A stretch of 64,000 nt of DNA, taken from NCBI GenBank assembly GCA_964019135.1, contig OZ025261.1:35206820-35270819 (forward strand), written 5' to 3'. Of this stretch, positions 13,117 through 25,462 are shown one piece after another. Origin of the DNA: Arenicola marina (taxonomy: Eukaryota > Annelida > Polychaeta > Arenicolidae). Under the pieces are notes generated by a model. The model searched no databases. It had not been told where the DNA came from and worked only from the letters and a program-made list of their open reading frames with translations. Within the stretch, counting starts at the first letter, position 1, and every line of letters begins with the position of its first letter. A program made the translations under genes and the position numbers.

Positions 13117-13640
13117 GCCGAGCCACAGGGGGCCACACAGGGGCCACAGGGGGCCACCGGGATGCCACAGGGGGCCACCGGGATGCCACAGGGGGCCACC
13201 GGGAGACCACAGGGGGCCACAGGGAGGCCACAGAGGGGCCACAGAGGGCCACAGAGGGCCACAGAGGGGCCACAGGGGGCCACCGGGAGGCAACAGGGGC
13301 CCACCGGGAGGCCACAGGGGGCCACAGGGAGGCCACAGGGGGCCACCGGGAGGCCACGGGGGGCCACCGGGAGGCCACATGATATCACAGGAGGCCACTG
13401 GGGCCACATGATGCCACATGATGCCACATGATGCCACAGGAGGCCACTGGGGCCACAGGAGGCCACCGGAGGCCACACGATGCCACAGTAGGCCACATGA
13501 GGCCACATGATGCCACAGGGGCCACAGAAGGCCACATTATGCCACATGAGGCCACATTATGCCACATGAGGCCACATGATGCCACATGATGCCACAGGAA
13601 GCCACATAGGCCCACAAGAGGCCATACGAGGCCACATGAG
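13117..13640. repeat. Degenerate GGCCACA-based minisatellite
   Basis: The left half uses CCACAGGGGGCCACCGGGAG-type units, the right half 10-bp CCACATGATG-type units. Multiple periods (9 to 21 bp) interleave. Confidence 0.9.
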
Positions 13641-14465
13641 GTCATCAGACCCACCCAGACTACCATGGCAGGTTTGATCTCCATATCGAACCTGGCATGG
13701 GTGTCTGGGTGGGCGAGGGGGTGGGTGAGGGGGGGGGGGGGTGCGGTTGCTTCCCACATATATCTCAGTTCAATACCAAAGGCCCGATTTAACCGGCGCC
13801 TGCATCACGGCGGGCTCCACACAGTACCAGAAACCACCAACATCAAACCCTTGACTCGCCCCTCTGACTCCTGTGAGGTAGCTGCCTTCTGCCAATCCCG
13901 ACCTGTGCACTGTTGGGCCGAAGATGACATGTTGGTGGGCGGAGCGGCATGCATAAACAGAGCACTATACGGAGGGAGGGTGGGGGGCAGGCAGTCTCCC
14001 TGTCGATAACTCCCACGTCAGACCGACCCATGGTACATCTCACCGTCCCAGGGAACGGGTCGATCTCTGCTTGCCTCAGCAGACTGCTGCGGGGGGGGGG
14101 GGGCGGGGGGGGACTCGCTGGATTAGTATTACACGGGAGCGTGCGGATTCGGGAATGTAGCTTGGTGTGGCCAGTGAACAGAAGACTAGAGGCACCGGGG
14201 CTTGGTCTCCAAGATCGTATAGCGAAAGTCATAGGAGAAAGGTCGTCTCTGGGTTACATGTTGTGATGGTCTGTCCCCCATGGGCGTCGGGGGTTGTTAG
14301 AGCGGCCATCCTCAGGCTTAGTCAGGTGGTGAGACAAATGATACATCAGACACGCCTCTGACATACTGGGCGGTCGTTGTAAATAGTTGTAAATATGTAA
14401 ATAGAGCTCAACCTGGGTGTTGGTGCGGGAATTTAGATAAAGTGCAAATAAGTCCAATATGACGG
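13641..14465. other. Unique DNA, no gene recognised
   Basis: Contains G-runs at 13727-13741 and 14090-14110. The short ORFs have no similarity I recognise. Confidence 0.5.
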
Positions 14466-14531
14466 ATGAGGCCTACGACTAGCCACTATAACATGAGCAG
14501 GTCCTGGGTTCGAATCCGGACACGGGCACCA
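14466..14531 (+). other. tRNA-derived fragment at the edge of the 27-bp array
   Basis: GTCCTGGGTTCGAATCCGGA (14501-14520) is a perfect T-arm with B box GGTTCGAATCC, followed by ACACGGGCACCA, which looks like an acceptor end. The 5' half has no clear D arm, so this is a pseudo-tRNA or SINE remnant. The adjacent 27-bp array starts directly after it and reuses the GGGCACC motif. Confidence 0.5.
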
Positions 14532-14535
14532 AATC

Positions 14536-15330
14536 TGGGGCATCTAGTCACCAGTCAGCGGCCCGGGCACCTAGTCACCAGTCAGCGGCCCGGGCACCTA
14601 GTCACCAGTCAGCGGTCCGGGCACCTAGTCACCAGTCAGCGGCCCGGGCACCTAGTCACCAGTCAGCGGTCCGGGCACCTGGTCACCAGTCAGCGGCCCG
14701 GGCACCTAGTCACCAGTCAGCGGCCCGGGCACCTAGTAACCAGTCAGCGGCCCGGGCACCTAGTCACCAGTCAGCGGCCCGGGCACCTAGTCACCAGTCA
14801 GCGGCCCGGGCACCTAGTAACCAGTCAGCGGCCCGGGCACCTAGTCACCAGTCAGCGGCCCGGGCACCTAGTAACCAGTCAGCGGCCCGGGCACCTAGTC
14901 ACCAGTCAGCGGCCCGGGCACCTAGTCACCAGTCAGCGGCCCGGGCACCTAGTCACCAGTCAGCGGCCCGGGCACCTAGTAACCAGTCAGCGGCCCGGGC
15001 ACCTAGTCACCAGTCAGCGGCCCGGGCACCTAGTCACCAGTCAGCGGCCCGGGCACCTAGTCACCAGTCAGCGGCCCGGGCACCTAGTCACCAGTCAGCG
15101 GCCCGGGCACCTAGTCACCAGTCAGCGGCCCGGGCACCTAGTCACCAGTCAGCGGCCCGGGCACCTAGTCACCAGTCAGCGGCCCGGGCACCTAGTCACC
15201 AGTCAGCGGTCCGGGCACCTAGTCACCAGTCAGCGGCCCGGGCACCTAGTCACCAGTCAGCGGCCCGGGCACCTAGTCACCAGTCAGCGGCCCGGGCACC
15301 TAGTCACCAGTCAGCGGCCCGGGCACCTTA
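14536..15330. repeat. 27-bp minisatellite, about 29 copies
   Basis: Core CCTAGTCACCAGTCAGCGG joined to CCCGGGCA, highly uniform. The plus frame (HLVTSQRPG repeated) is open because 27 is divisible by three. Starts immediately downstream of a tRNA-like fragment. Confidence 0.97.
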
Positions 15331-15741
15331 GCCGATTTTAGCCATGGTGTGCGTAGCAGCTGCCTAAAACACTAATTGCTCTCACAATAAAGACTGTTGC
15401 GCGCCAGGAGAGGAACAAGGAGCGTCATTTGTAATGTCTTGAAAACTAACATTTTACCCCGAGGCTCTGCCTATTGACCCCGAGCCGCCCGTCTACACCG
15501 GACTCGATAACCCCTCCTCAAGCCATTCACAAAGCAACGCACACGGCTGGATTTTTGACTGGACTGTTTTTCAGCCTGTAACGGCTATTTCGGGCCATAT
15601 TCATGACATGTTCGTGCTTTAGACCTCTTCTGTGCACATAAATTGGGCCAAGCAACTTGAAATGAAATGGGTTTTGGGTGAAATATGATCCTACATGTGT
15701 CCAGCTTCGAACATGTTAGTAGGAAGCTCAGCTGGCATGGC
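15331..15741. other. Unique spacer
   Basis: About 410 bp of ordinary mixed DNA; nothing recognised. Confidence 0.5.
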
Positions 15742-16215
15742 GCCCAAACCTGGATCCTCAAACCTGGATCTTCAAAACTGGATCCTCAAACCTGGATCCT
15801 CAAACCAGGATCCTCAAACCTGGATCTTCAAACCTGGATCCTCAAACCTGGATGCTCAAACCTGGATCTTCAAAACTGGATCCTCAAACCTGGATCCTCA
15901 AAACTGGATCCTCAAACCTGGGTCTTCAAACACGGATCCTCAAATATGGATCCTCAAACATGGATCCTCAAATATGGATCCTCAAACATGGATCCTCAAA
16001 CATAGAGCCCTAAACCTAACACCAAACATGGATCCTCAAATATGGATCCTCAAACCTGGATACTCAAACATGGAGCCCTAAACCTAACACCAAACATGGA
16101 TCCTCAAATATGGATCCTCAAACCTGGATACTCAAACATGGAGCCCTAAACCTAACACCAAACCTGGATCCTTAAACATGATCCTCAAACATGGAACCCA
16201 AAACCGGGAACTTCA
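15742..16215. repeat. 14-15-bp minisatellite, about 30 copies
   Basis: Core CTCAAACCTGGATC, with a longer 67-bp repeated block near 16000-16160 (CATGGAGCCCTAAACCTAAC). Confidence 0.93.
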
Positions 16216-16971
16216 AACCGGGATCCCAAATCGCAACCCCAATGTCAATTAGCAATCGATCGTACACAAATTGTTACAGTAACATTTGTTACCGGATAGG
16301 GTAGCCGCAGTATACTACATTGGTTATTGTTTAAGATTGAGGCGCCGAGCACACAACATCGCGTCGCCCTGGGCAACCTGTGAGTCAGTCTCTATGCAAC
16401 CCAGCGGGCTGCCCGCTCGAACAATGGGGCGGCCCGTGACAACAGCCGGAAGGGAAGGCTGAATGTCAACGTCATTGTTTAGCACACGGAGTGCGTAGAA
16501 GCGCAATCACAAACCCGGTCATCCACAGAGTGACCTGGTGAGGTTACCCCCCCCCCTCCCCCCCCCACACCCACAAGCCAATCCTTCCTACCCCACTTGG
16601 TACGGGCAGGAATGGTGAGGCTCGCAGGCAAGCAATCCCATCACCCCTACCCCCTCCCTCCCTAACCTCCACCCACCTTCTCTGTGTCATTCTGACAGGG
16701 CCGTGGGGTGAGGGGGTGGGCTGAGGGGGGGGGGATGGGATGGAGGGGGTGGCGTGGGCCGGGGGCTAGCTTAGAGATGGCTCTTGGATGGCCGCAGTGA
16801 GTGCGAACCAAGTTGAGAACAGGTTCCAATCAAGACCCAGATATATAGGGGAGTCCGTGCTACCAATAGATCCCCACACCTACCCATCCTCCCTCATACG
16901 TACATCACCACCCCCACCCCAACCCCACGACCCACCCACCCGGCATTGATAACTGCATCGTGAAGCTATTA
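16216..16971. other. Unique DNA with C- and G-rich tracts
   Basis: Poly-C/T at 16550-16570 and G-rich at 16700-16760. No gene recognised. Confidence 0.5.
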
Positions 16972-17252
16972 CCACTCCACACCCACACCTCCCCGTCTAC
17001 ACCCACACCTCCCCCTCCACACCCATACCTCCCCCTCCACACCCACACCTCCCCGTCTACACCCACACCTCCCCCTCCACACCCATACCTCCCCCTCCAC
17101 ACCCACACCTCCCCCTTCACACCCATACCTCCCCCTCCACACCCACACCTCCCCCTCCACACCCACACCTCCCCCTCCACACCCATACCTCCCCCTCCAC
17201 ACCCACACCTCCCCCTCCACACCCACACCTCCCCCTCCACACCCACACCTCC
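16972..17252. repeat. 20-bp minisatellite, about 14 copies
   Basis: Unit ACACCCACACCTCCCCCTCC with CATACC and CCGTCT variants; a strongly strand-asymmetric C-rich block. Confidence 0.95.
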
Positions 17253-18398
17253 CACTCTCCCGCCGCCATCACAACACACACCCTGGTGTTGTTCTTCTCG
17301 CTTTCTTTCTCCGACTGCGCTCCTCACAGCTGCAATCTCGGCTTTCCCTACGGCATATTCTCACCAGCCTCGCCAGCCTGCCAGCCAGCCTGGTGAATGT
17401 CGGCGTTAGAGGGAGAGGGAGAGAGCGAGGTGGGGCGATCCCGTCTTTTTGTCCTGGCACCGGCTCACTTCCCTTCCTCACCGGCCGGCCCGGTATGGCA
17501 CTGATATGCCCCCCCCCCCCCGCGGCCCGTCCCCCCACCTCCACCACCCCTCCCTCGCCATCTCCCCCGCTCTGTGTGTCTGTCCCTCTCATGCTGCCGC
17601 CCTCCCTCTCGCACAGTGCCCGACACTCGACGACGTAATATGTGCCACGGCGGGCGGCAGTGGCACCTCATAACATCGCCATTGTCTGGAAGCCACCGGA
17701 GACAACGAATTCTCAAGCAATTATATCACAAGACATCGTCATTGGCGTCTACAGCATAGCGTCGACAAGACTGGGTCTCGGGGTGGCACTCCCATCACAG
17801 GACCCATGCCAGCGCCAGGATCCATTTAGCGCCAGGAACGATCGACCCCCCCCACCCCCCCACCATCCTAACAAATCCCTGATATGTATAACCCAGTACA
17901 GTAGGGGGACCTTCGTGATTGGTTGCCTTTCATCGACCCTGTATAAGGATCCGTCGTTCGAGTACAATTCCATCTCGGGCCAGTGATTTGTCTTTTTGCC
18001 ATACTTCAGCGAACGATAAGTCGACGGCAGGCTGGGCGTCCAGCAGATAATGACTATCTGTCCGGGCATAAAGGGGTCAGAGCAGCCCTCGAGCAGGGAG
18101 AGAAGAGGGTTGGGTAGGGGTGGAGGGGGTGGGGGGGGGGGGGGCGGGGCTGGACAGCAGTCACGCCACACAGACACTTTCGCTCAGCATTAATCCAAAG
18201 GGGGCTTTGGCGGATGTAGGATATTTACTTTGGCATCTTACTTCCCCTCCCCACCGCCCCAACCACCCCTTACGCCTCGCCGCGTTTGATCGTTTCGCTC
18301 CATTAAACGCAGCAGCAGAGCAGTACCAGGTCGGGATACGACCTTTATATGACCTCTATCAGGCGGCAGGGCTTTGGCTGGGTAGTCATGAAGTTCTG
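17253..18398. other. Unique DNA, no gene recognised
   Basis: Pyrimidine-rich around 17400-17600, with a C-run at 17510-17521 and a G-run at 18127-18145. The ORFs are low-complexity. Confidence 0.5.
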
Positions 18399-18867
18399 AT
18401 CATTGGGTCTGGCCATTGTGTCTGGCCATTGTGTCTGGCCACTGGGTCTGGCCATTGTGTCTGGCCATTGTGTCTGATCATTGGGTCTGGCCATTGGGTC
18501 TGGTCATTGGGTCTGGCCATTGGGTCTGGCCATTGGGTCTGGCCATTGGGTCTGGTCATTGAGTCTGGCCACTGGGTCTGGCCATTGGGTCTGGCCATTG
18601 GGTCTGGTCATTGGGTCTGGTCATTGGGTCTGGCCATTGGGTCTGGCCATTGGGTCTGGCCATTGGGTCTGGTCATTGAGTCTGGCCACTGGGTCTGGCC
18701 ATTGGGTCTGGTCATTGAGTCTGGCCACTGGGTCTGGCCATTGGGTCTGGTCATTGAGTCTGGCCACTGGGTCTGGCCATTGGGTCTGGTCATTGAGTCT
18801 GGCCACTGGGTCTGGCCATTGGGTCTGGTCATTGAGTCTGGCCACTGGGTCTGGCCATTGGGTCTGG
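18399..18867. repeat. 13-bp minisatellite, about 36 copies
   Basis: Unit ATTGGGTCTGGCC with GGTC, GAGTC and CACTGG variants. The variants recur in a 52-bp (four-unit) pattern in the right half. Confidence 0.95.
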
Positions 18868-18947
18868 GGTGGCGGTTACCCCTGGTACACACACGGGTTA
18901 ATCAGCCCGAGAGCTTCCTTCTGTGGCATGGTAATTATATTTTTAAG

Positions 18948-19222
18948 AGCGATCTTTAATAATAGGGTGATTTTTAATAATTGGGCGATCTTTTACAATT
19001 GGGCGATCTATAATTATAGGGCCATCTTTAACAATGATAATGATAATGGTGCGACCTTCAACAATAGGGCGATTTTTAATAATAGGGCGATCTTCAACAA
19101 TAGGGCGATCTTCAACAATAGGATGATCTTTAATGATAGGGCGATTGTCAACAATAGGGCGATCTTCAACAATAGGGTGATCTTTAATAATAGGGTGATC
19201 TTTAATAATAGGGTGATCTTAT
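18948..19222. repeat. 18-bp minisatellite, about 15 copies
   Basis: Unit GGGCGATCTTTAATAATA with CAACAATA variants, more degenerate at its left edge. Confidence 0.92.
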
Positions 19223-19267
19223 CTAGGATAGGTTTGACGTCAGATGCGACGTAACGCAAGGCCTGAG

Positions 19268-19715
19268 CTGTGACGTCAGGTATGACGTAAGACCTGACAT
19301 CCGCGAATGTCCGTAGCGTGACATAGATCGTGACGGTAGATCCGCCGTGAGACATGACGTACGTCGTGACAGTAGATCCGCCGTGAGATTTGACGTACGT
19401 CGTGACAGTAGATCCGCCGTGAGATATGACGTACGTCGTGACAGTAGATCCGCCGTGAGATATGACGTACGTCGTAACGGTAGATCCGCCGTGAGACATG
19501 ACGCACATCGTGACGGTAGATCCGCCGTGAGACATGACGTACGTCGTGACGGTAGATCCGCCGTGAGAGATGACGCACATCGTGACAGTAGATCCGCCGA
19601 GAGACATGACACACATCGTGACGGTTGATCCGCCGTGAGACATGACGTACGTCGTGACGGTTGATCCGCCGTGAGACATGACGTAGGCCGTGAGACATGA
19701 CGTACGCCGTGACGT
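19268..19715. repeat. 36-bp minisatellite, about 11 copies
   Basis: Core GTAGATCCGCCGTGAGA joined to CATGACGTACGTCGTGA. The TGACGTACGTCGTGA segment is a near-palindrome with two TGACGT/ACGTC half sites. Confidence 0.95.
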
Positions 19716-21470
19716 AGACGGGTTCTGTCGAGGTCGTTGCCTAATGTGATCGCGTTAGTGCCGCAGGGTGAGCCGGTTAGTGACCAGAGCAGGAGGAGGG
19801 GGGGGGGGTGGCGCGCGTGCACTCCCATACCGCCTACAGCGTGACGTGACGTCAGATTTTTCGTCACACAATGCACGCTAGCTTAAGTGGGGGGGGGGGG
19901 GTTGTTATGCACTGGGGGAGGGGGAGGGGGAGGAGAGTTACATTGCCGACACACACACGGCGCCTAAGCTTGAGGCTATCAATGTCCCTCGTGGAATCCC
20001 ATCACATCACAACCAGTCGCCGCCCACCTTAACCTGTCACCCCGCGTCACCACCCCGCGTGACTCCCTGCCCCCATCCTCAGGCTGTACCCCCACTGTCA
20101 CCCTGTACCCCCATCCTCACCCTGCACCGCCCCCCCCCCACCTTAATGCCTTTCACCCCGCCTCACCACGCGGCGTGAACTACCCCCCACCCTCACCCTG
20201 CACCCCCCCCCCCCCGACCCAACCCTCTTAGCGGGGGTGTCGTCGAAAGCTGATTGGTATTTCACGTCACCTTGTCACATTGTTGCACACAGTGGCTAAA
20301 CCCCTGGCAAATAACAAGAACAATTACGTAAATTGCGAATGTTACCAGAAGACACTCCCCCTAAAACAGAACCCAAAGCAAAATGATTTGGTCCTTAGAA
20401 CCGGGCAGGAGGGGGGGGGGGGGGTAAATTAAAACTGATCCGCGGATACTTAATTTAGCTACCCTCACTGATAGAAAAGCCATTCTGCTTGTGGCTACTA
20501 GGTGACCAGGCTTATATATATATTATATGCATGTATATACATTGCACATTTCGATCGGAAAGACGTCTCAGGAATAGACAGCAGAGCGTTCCACATCTCC
20601 GCAGCCTATACATGTATCTGGCAGAGGGCCGGGTACGCCCAGCACTACACCCCCTCCCCCTCCCGCCCCCTTGAACGCCTGGGGTGGGCGCTGCCCCCCT
20701 CCCCCCCCCCCCCCACCTTGTAGAACAGAGGCGCCACGGACCCTCTTCGCGGAACGCCTGGGGTGGGCGCTGTTTTTACGCCCCACTCGGCCGAATGCTG
20801 ATGGTGGTGTAAGATGGGCGATAATGTGGGTCTCAGGGGGGTGATGGGGGGGGGGGGCATGAAATAGATACTATTATATAGATGTATCAGCGAGTCTGCC
20901 AGTCGGCGGTTGGCCCACACCGTTCCACCGCTCCTCCCCCTCCCCCTCCTTCTACTCTTCCCCCTTCCCCTCCCCCACCTCCTCCCCTCCTCCCCCTGCT
21001 CCTGCCCCTCCCCCTCCCGACCCCCTGTTGGCCGCTTGAGTGTCTCGCGCGGGAAGACAGAGGAGACGGGCGTTATCACTGTTTCCCGACCACGTGAAAC
21101 AGTCATTCCAGCGGCTCGCTTCAAAGGGAGTTGTGGCTATAGCAGTGCAGGAACACAGTCATCCTCCTCATCCCGCCAATGCCTCGTGGCTGGGTGCCCG
21201 CCGCTGTGGGCGTGCATGGCTCGCGGGGTCCCATAACAGGACTCCAGATAGCCCAGCATCGATACCTCCACCCTTCCTTCAGCCAACCCACCCCTACCTC
21301 ACCCCAACCCCTATCCCACACCTACCCCCCACCCGCACCCCTATCCCCAAGTCTCAGGAATGCATTTCCCTCGCGGTTACTCGGAGATTTACTAACGCGG
21401 GTAAAACAACTACATCTCCGGACGCGTCTCGTCAGAGCCCCCCCCCCCAGTGACCAGCGACAACCACGAA
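19716..21470. other. Unique DNA rich in homopolymer tracts
   Basis: Long C and G runs at about 19799, 19889, 20130, 20200, 20410, 20700 and 20845. ACGCCTGGGGTGGGCGCTG occurs twice (20673 and 20756). A pyrimidine tract spans 20930-21030. No gene recognised. Confidence 0.5.
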
Positions 21471-21477
21471 CACCACG

Positions 21478-21895
21478 AACACCACTAACACCGGGACCAC
21501 CGGGATCACCGGGACCACTGGGACCACTGGGACCACTGGGACCACTGGGATCACCGGGACCACTGGGACCACCGGGACCACCGGGACCACTGGGACCACT
21601 GGGACCACTGGGATCACCGGGACCACCGGGACCACAGGAACCACAGGGACCACTGGGACCACAGGAACCACAGGGACCACTGGGACCACTGGGACCACAG
21701 GGACCACTTGGACCACCGGGACCACAGGAACCACAGGAACCACAGGAACCACAGGGACCACAGGGACCACTTGGACCACAGGAACCACAGGGACCACAGG
21801 GACCACTGGGACCACTGGGACCACCGGGACCACCGGGACCACCGGGATCACCGGGAGCACCGGGACCACTGGGACCACTGGGACCACTGGGACCA
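21478..21895. repeat. 9-bp GGGACCACY array, about 46 copies
   Basis: Unit GGGACCACT/C/A. It encodes Gly-X-Y-like peptides on both strands because of its 9-bp period; treated as a minisatellite and not a collagen exon. Confidence 0.93.
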
Positions 21896-21959
21896 AGACA
21901 TTGCCTCACTGCACATTCCTTTGCCTCGCCTTGTGGGGCATTGTGGTGGGTAGGGAGGC

Positions 21960-22110
21960 GTAGGTAGAGGAATAGGGGGCAGGGGGCGTGTGTAGGTGGG
22001 GGGGGCTAGGGGGTCGGGGGCGTGGGTAGGGGGCGTGTGTAGGGGGGGGGCTAGGGGGTAGGGGCGTGTGTAGGGGGGGGGGGGGCTAGGGGGTAGGGGG
22101 CGTGGTCTTC
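21960..22110. repeat. G-rich GGGGGCGTGTGTAGG repeats
   Basis: Four to five imperfect units of CTAGGGGGT and GGCGTGTGTAGGGGG; potential G-quadruplex-forming DNA. Confidence 0.75.
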
Positions 22111-22364
22111 CCCAGCCGGTCACATGTTAGGGGGGGGAGGGGGGGGGTGACCACTTGATGGTGTTATATCCCCATTCCGTCTTCCTCGCCTTCGTTTTAT
22201 CCCGAATCAAATTGAGACAGTTTCATGTTGTTTTGCCATTTGGTGCTATTCGGCAGTGAGAGTGAAGTGGATTGGAATAACCTGCCCAGCTGTCAGCTTA
22301 TGCCGCCTTCTTCACACCAGCTATTACGTGGCGAGATCGATGGGAGAGGAGCGAGTGAAGCAGG

Positions 22365-22912
22365 TCCGTGGCAACAATACTGTGGCAATATAACACTGGC
22401 GACAATACTGTGGCAATATAACACTGGCGACAATACTGTGGCAATATAACACTGGCGACAATACTGTGGCAATATAACACTGGCAACAATACTGTGGCAA
22501 TATAACACTGGCGACAATACTGTGGCAATATAACACTGGCGACAATACTATGGCAATATAACACTGGCGACAATACTGTGGCAATATAACACTGGCGACA
22601 ATACTGTGGCAATATAACACTGGCGACAATACTGTGGCAATATAACACTGGCGACAATACTGTGGCAATATAACACTGGCGAGAATACTGTGGCAATATA
22701 ACACTGGCGACAATACTGTGGCAATATAACACTGGCGACAATACTGTGGCAATATAACACTGGCGACAATACTGTGGCAATATAACACTGGCGACAATAC
22801 TGTGGCAATATAACATTGGCGACAATACTGTGGCAATATAACACTGCCGACAATACTGGGGCAATATAACACTGGCGACAATACTGTGGCAATATAACAC
22901 TGGCGACAATAT
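22365..22912. repeat. 28-bp minisatellite, about 19 copies
   Basis: Core CAATACTGTGGCAATATAAC joined to ACTGGCGA. Very uniform. Stop-free on the minus strand in all three frames, giving ORFs of up to 264 codons that are not genes. Confidence 0.97.
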
Positions 22913-23735
22913 GAGAATGGTGTTATGACAGGTAGCACTATGGCGGCGTAGCTATAACACGTGGCACCATCATCACCAGATGTCATAGCGACCGAAAGCT
23001 GCCCCCCCCCCACACACACACACACCACGGTAGTCAGGTTTCCAGGAATGACAAGGCAATGGGCTTGAAACTGACAATTCTCCTGGTTATCGCCCAGCGT
23101 GGGGGGCATGCGGGTCAAGTCATTATCCCATAGCGCGTCGCTCCGTCCACGCGCAGGAGACGTCGCCCCTTACTTAACACAATCAATTATCTGTTATTCC
23201 CAGAGTCCGTACAAACCTATCGCACATCCAGCCAGCCAGCCAGCCAGCCAGCGACCCAACCACCCAAGCAGCCAGTCTTCATCGTCAGAGCCCGCGCAAA
23301 TGGGTTCCCATAATTGATAGGCGTGATTGGCACGTGAGCTACGCTGAGGGGATGGCGCGCGGCAAACTTGGGATAACGACCAGGGAAGGCGCAGTCTCTG
23401 ACAGCCAGCTGCGCTGTTTTTATCGTTGGAGGTCCCATTGAGTTATCACCCTCACGTTCTGGCTGTGGTAACCCAAACAGTCGTTATCGATCAACAACTG
23501 GTCGGAACAAAAGGAGATATGTACATATCAGACAAGACGTCCATTCAGTGAGAAAAACATGACACCGTGCCTCCGAGAGTACAATGGACTGAGAAATTTT
23601 GATTTGTTGAGTTAGCGTAAGAGAATCCGACAGCACAGTGACTGAAATGGACATCTTAGACAACATAGAAGTTAGCCTCACTGACATTGACATCTCAGTG
23701 AGAGTGTGGTAGTGTGTCAATACTTTTGATCGCAC
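22913..23735. other. Unique DNA
   Basis: Contains a C-run and (CA)n at 23001-23025 and a short GCCA run at 23228-23252. Degenerate copies of the CAGTGAGA repeat lie at 23545 and 23675-23705. No gene recognised. Confidence 0.5.
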
Positions 23736-24048
23736 TGTAGTTTTGCTCGCGGGCGTTGCTATAGCAACTATGGCGGTGATGTCACCGCCTCGGTTGTAAA
23801 GGAGTTAGCGAGGGAGCAGCGATCGGGAGAGGTTGTGTTTTTGAGAGAGACAGTTAGTTTAGGACCTTGATTAATCGGATACACCGCCCTGCAGAGCAAG
23901 GGGTAAGTTGCGCACCGTTTGACGGAGTTACAGACTTGTTTTAGTTGAGTTTAGGGACTTTAATAAACCGTCGAAACTTGACCACTGCGTTTCGCCTCAT
24001 TGTCTTCGCCATCACGTGTTAAGCCAAGACCGTCTCGGAACGAACGCC
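23736..24048 (+). mobile_element. LTR-like (solo LTR) candidate
   Basis: A unique segment with LTR-like layout: a TG start, a palindromic GTTGCTATAGCAAC (23755-23768), AATAAA at 23962, then a C/T-rich stretch of R-U5 type ending near ACGAACGCCCA. It is flanked on both sides by the repeat core CATTGACATCTCAGTGAGA (23685-23704 and from 24160), so it may have inserted there. I found no convincing 5-bp target duplication and no coding part. It could instead be an unrelated gene fragment. Confidence 0.3.
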
Positions 24049-24145
24049 CAGTTTAGGATTGTCGAAATTAAGTTTTAGAGATAACAAATTAGCACGAGTA
24101 GTACATTAAAGTGAGAAAAGACTTCCTAAACTATCACAAGTCAAT

Positions 24146-24385
24146 GAGGAAATAAAGCTCACTGGCATTGACATCTCAGTGAGACAATGCGGAAATAAAT
24201 CTCACTGGCATTGACATCTCAGTGAGACAATGCGGAAATAAAGCTCACTGGCATTGACATCTCAGTGAGACAATGCGGAAATAAAGCTCACTGGCATTGA
24301 CATCTCAGTGAGACAATGCGGAAATAAAGCTCACTGGCATTGACATCTCAGTGAGACAATGTGGAAATAAAGCTCACTGGCATAG
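24146..24385. repeat. 43-bp minisatellite, about 5.5 copies
   Basis: Core CACTGGCATTGACATCTCAG followed by TGAGACAATGCGGAAATAAA. A diverged copy occurs before the LTR-like segment at 23675-23705. Confidence 0.94.
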
Positions 24386-24594
24386 ACATCCCCCCCTACC
24401 CCCCTTCCCCCCCCCCCTCCCTCGCCACGTCCTATCGTTCCCCCAAAATTCCCAGCGTCCTGGGGTGAGCGTCCTGGGGTGAGCGTTAATTGTCACAGTC
24501 CTCGTAGCTTGCAATTGATTCAAGCTTCCATCAATCTGTATTATATATGACTATTGTACGTCGGACGCCGCGGGGGATGTTGGTCCCGGAGTCA

Positions 24595-25462
24595 GGGCGT
24601 ACTTCCGGTAAGACAGGGCGTAATTCCGGGAAGACAGGGCGTATTACCGGTAAGACAAGGCGTACTTCCGGTAAAATAGGGCGTACTTCCGGGAAGACAG
24701 GGCGTAATTCCGGGGAGACAGGGCGTATTTCCGGTAAGATAGGGCGTACTTCCGGGAAGACAGGGGGTACTTCCGGGAAGACAGGGCGTAATTCCGGGAA
24801 AACAGGGCGTACTTCCGGTAAAACAAGGCGTACTTCCGGTAAGATAGGGCGTACTTCCGGGAAGACAGGGCGTAATTCCGGGAAGACAGGGCGTACTTCC
24901 GGAAAGACAAGGTGTACTTTCGGTAAGATAGGGCGTACTTCCGGGAAGACAGGGCGTACTTCCGGGAAGACAGGGCGTACTTCCGGGAAGACAAGGCGTA
25001 CTTCCGGGAAGACAGAGCCTACTTCCGGGAAGACAAGGCGTACTTCCGGAAAGACAGAGCGTACTTCCGGGACGACAGGAAGTACTTCCGGGAAGACAGG
25101 GCGTACTTCCGGGAAGACGGGGCGTACTTTTGGGAAGACAGGGCATACTTCCGGGAAGACAGGGCGTACTTTTGGAAGGCAAGGCGTACTTCCGGGAAGA
25201 CAGGGCGTACTTCCGGGAAGACAGGGCGTACTTTTGGAAGGCAGGGCGTACTTCCGGGGAGACAGGGCGTACTTCCGGGAAGACAGGGCGTACTTCTAGG
25301 AAGACAAGTCGTACTTCCGGTAAGTTAGGGCGTACTTTTGGAAGGCAGGGCGTACTACCGGGAAGACAGGGCGTACTTCCGGTAAGACAAGGCGTACTTC
25401 CGGTAAGATAGGGCGTATTTCCAGTAAGACAGGGCGTACTTCCGGAAAGACAGGGCGTAATT
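24595..25462. repeat. 21-bp minisatellite, about 41 copies
   Basis: Core GGCGTACTTCCGGGAAGACA, with GGTAAGA/GGTAAAA and TTTTGGAAGG variants. Open on both strands from its period (250 codons plus). Confidence 0.96.

Noticed and set aside
11251..13506. 751-codon minus-strand ORF with SPGPAT repeats
   Set aside because: It runs through three different minisatellites and is open in overlapping frames only because the 18- and 15-bp periods are multiples of three. It has no family similarity and no splice context.
14466..14531. Functional tRNA gene
   Set aside because: The T arm and B box are perfect but there is no D arm or anticodon stem upstream at the right distance.
14466..15341. 291-codon HLVTSQRPG-repeat ORF
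   Set aside because: It is the 27-bp array in one open frame, starting in a tRNA-like fragment.
21322..21909. Collagen-like Gly-X-Y ORF (195 codons minus, 262 plus)
   Set aside because: A 9-bp GGGACCACY array encodes Gly-X-Y on both strands; real collagen exons do not show perfect 9-bp nucleotide repeats or both-strand coding.
24547..25299. 250-codon TSGKTGR-repeat ORF
   Set aside because: A reading of the 21-bp array; the minus strand is equally open.
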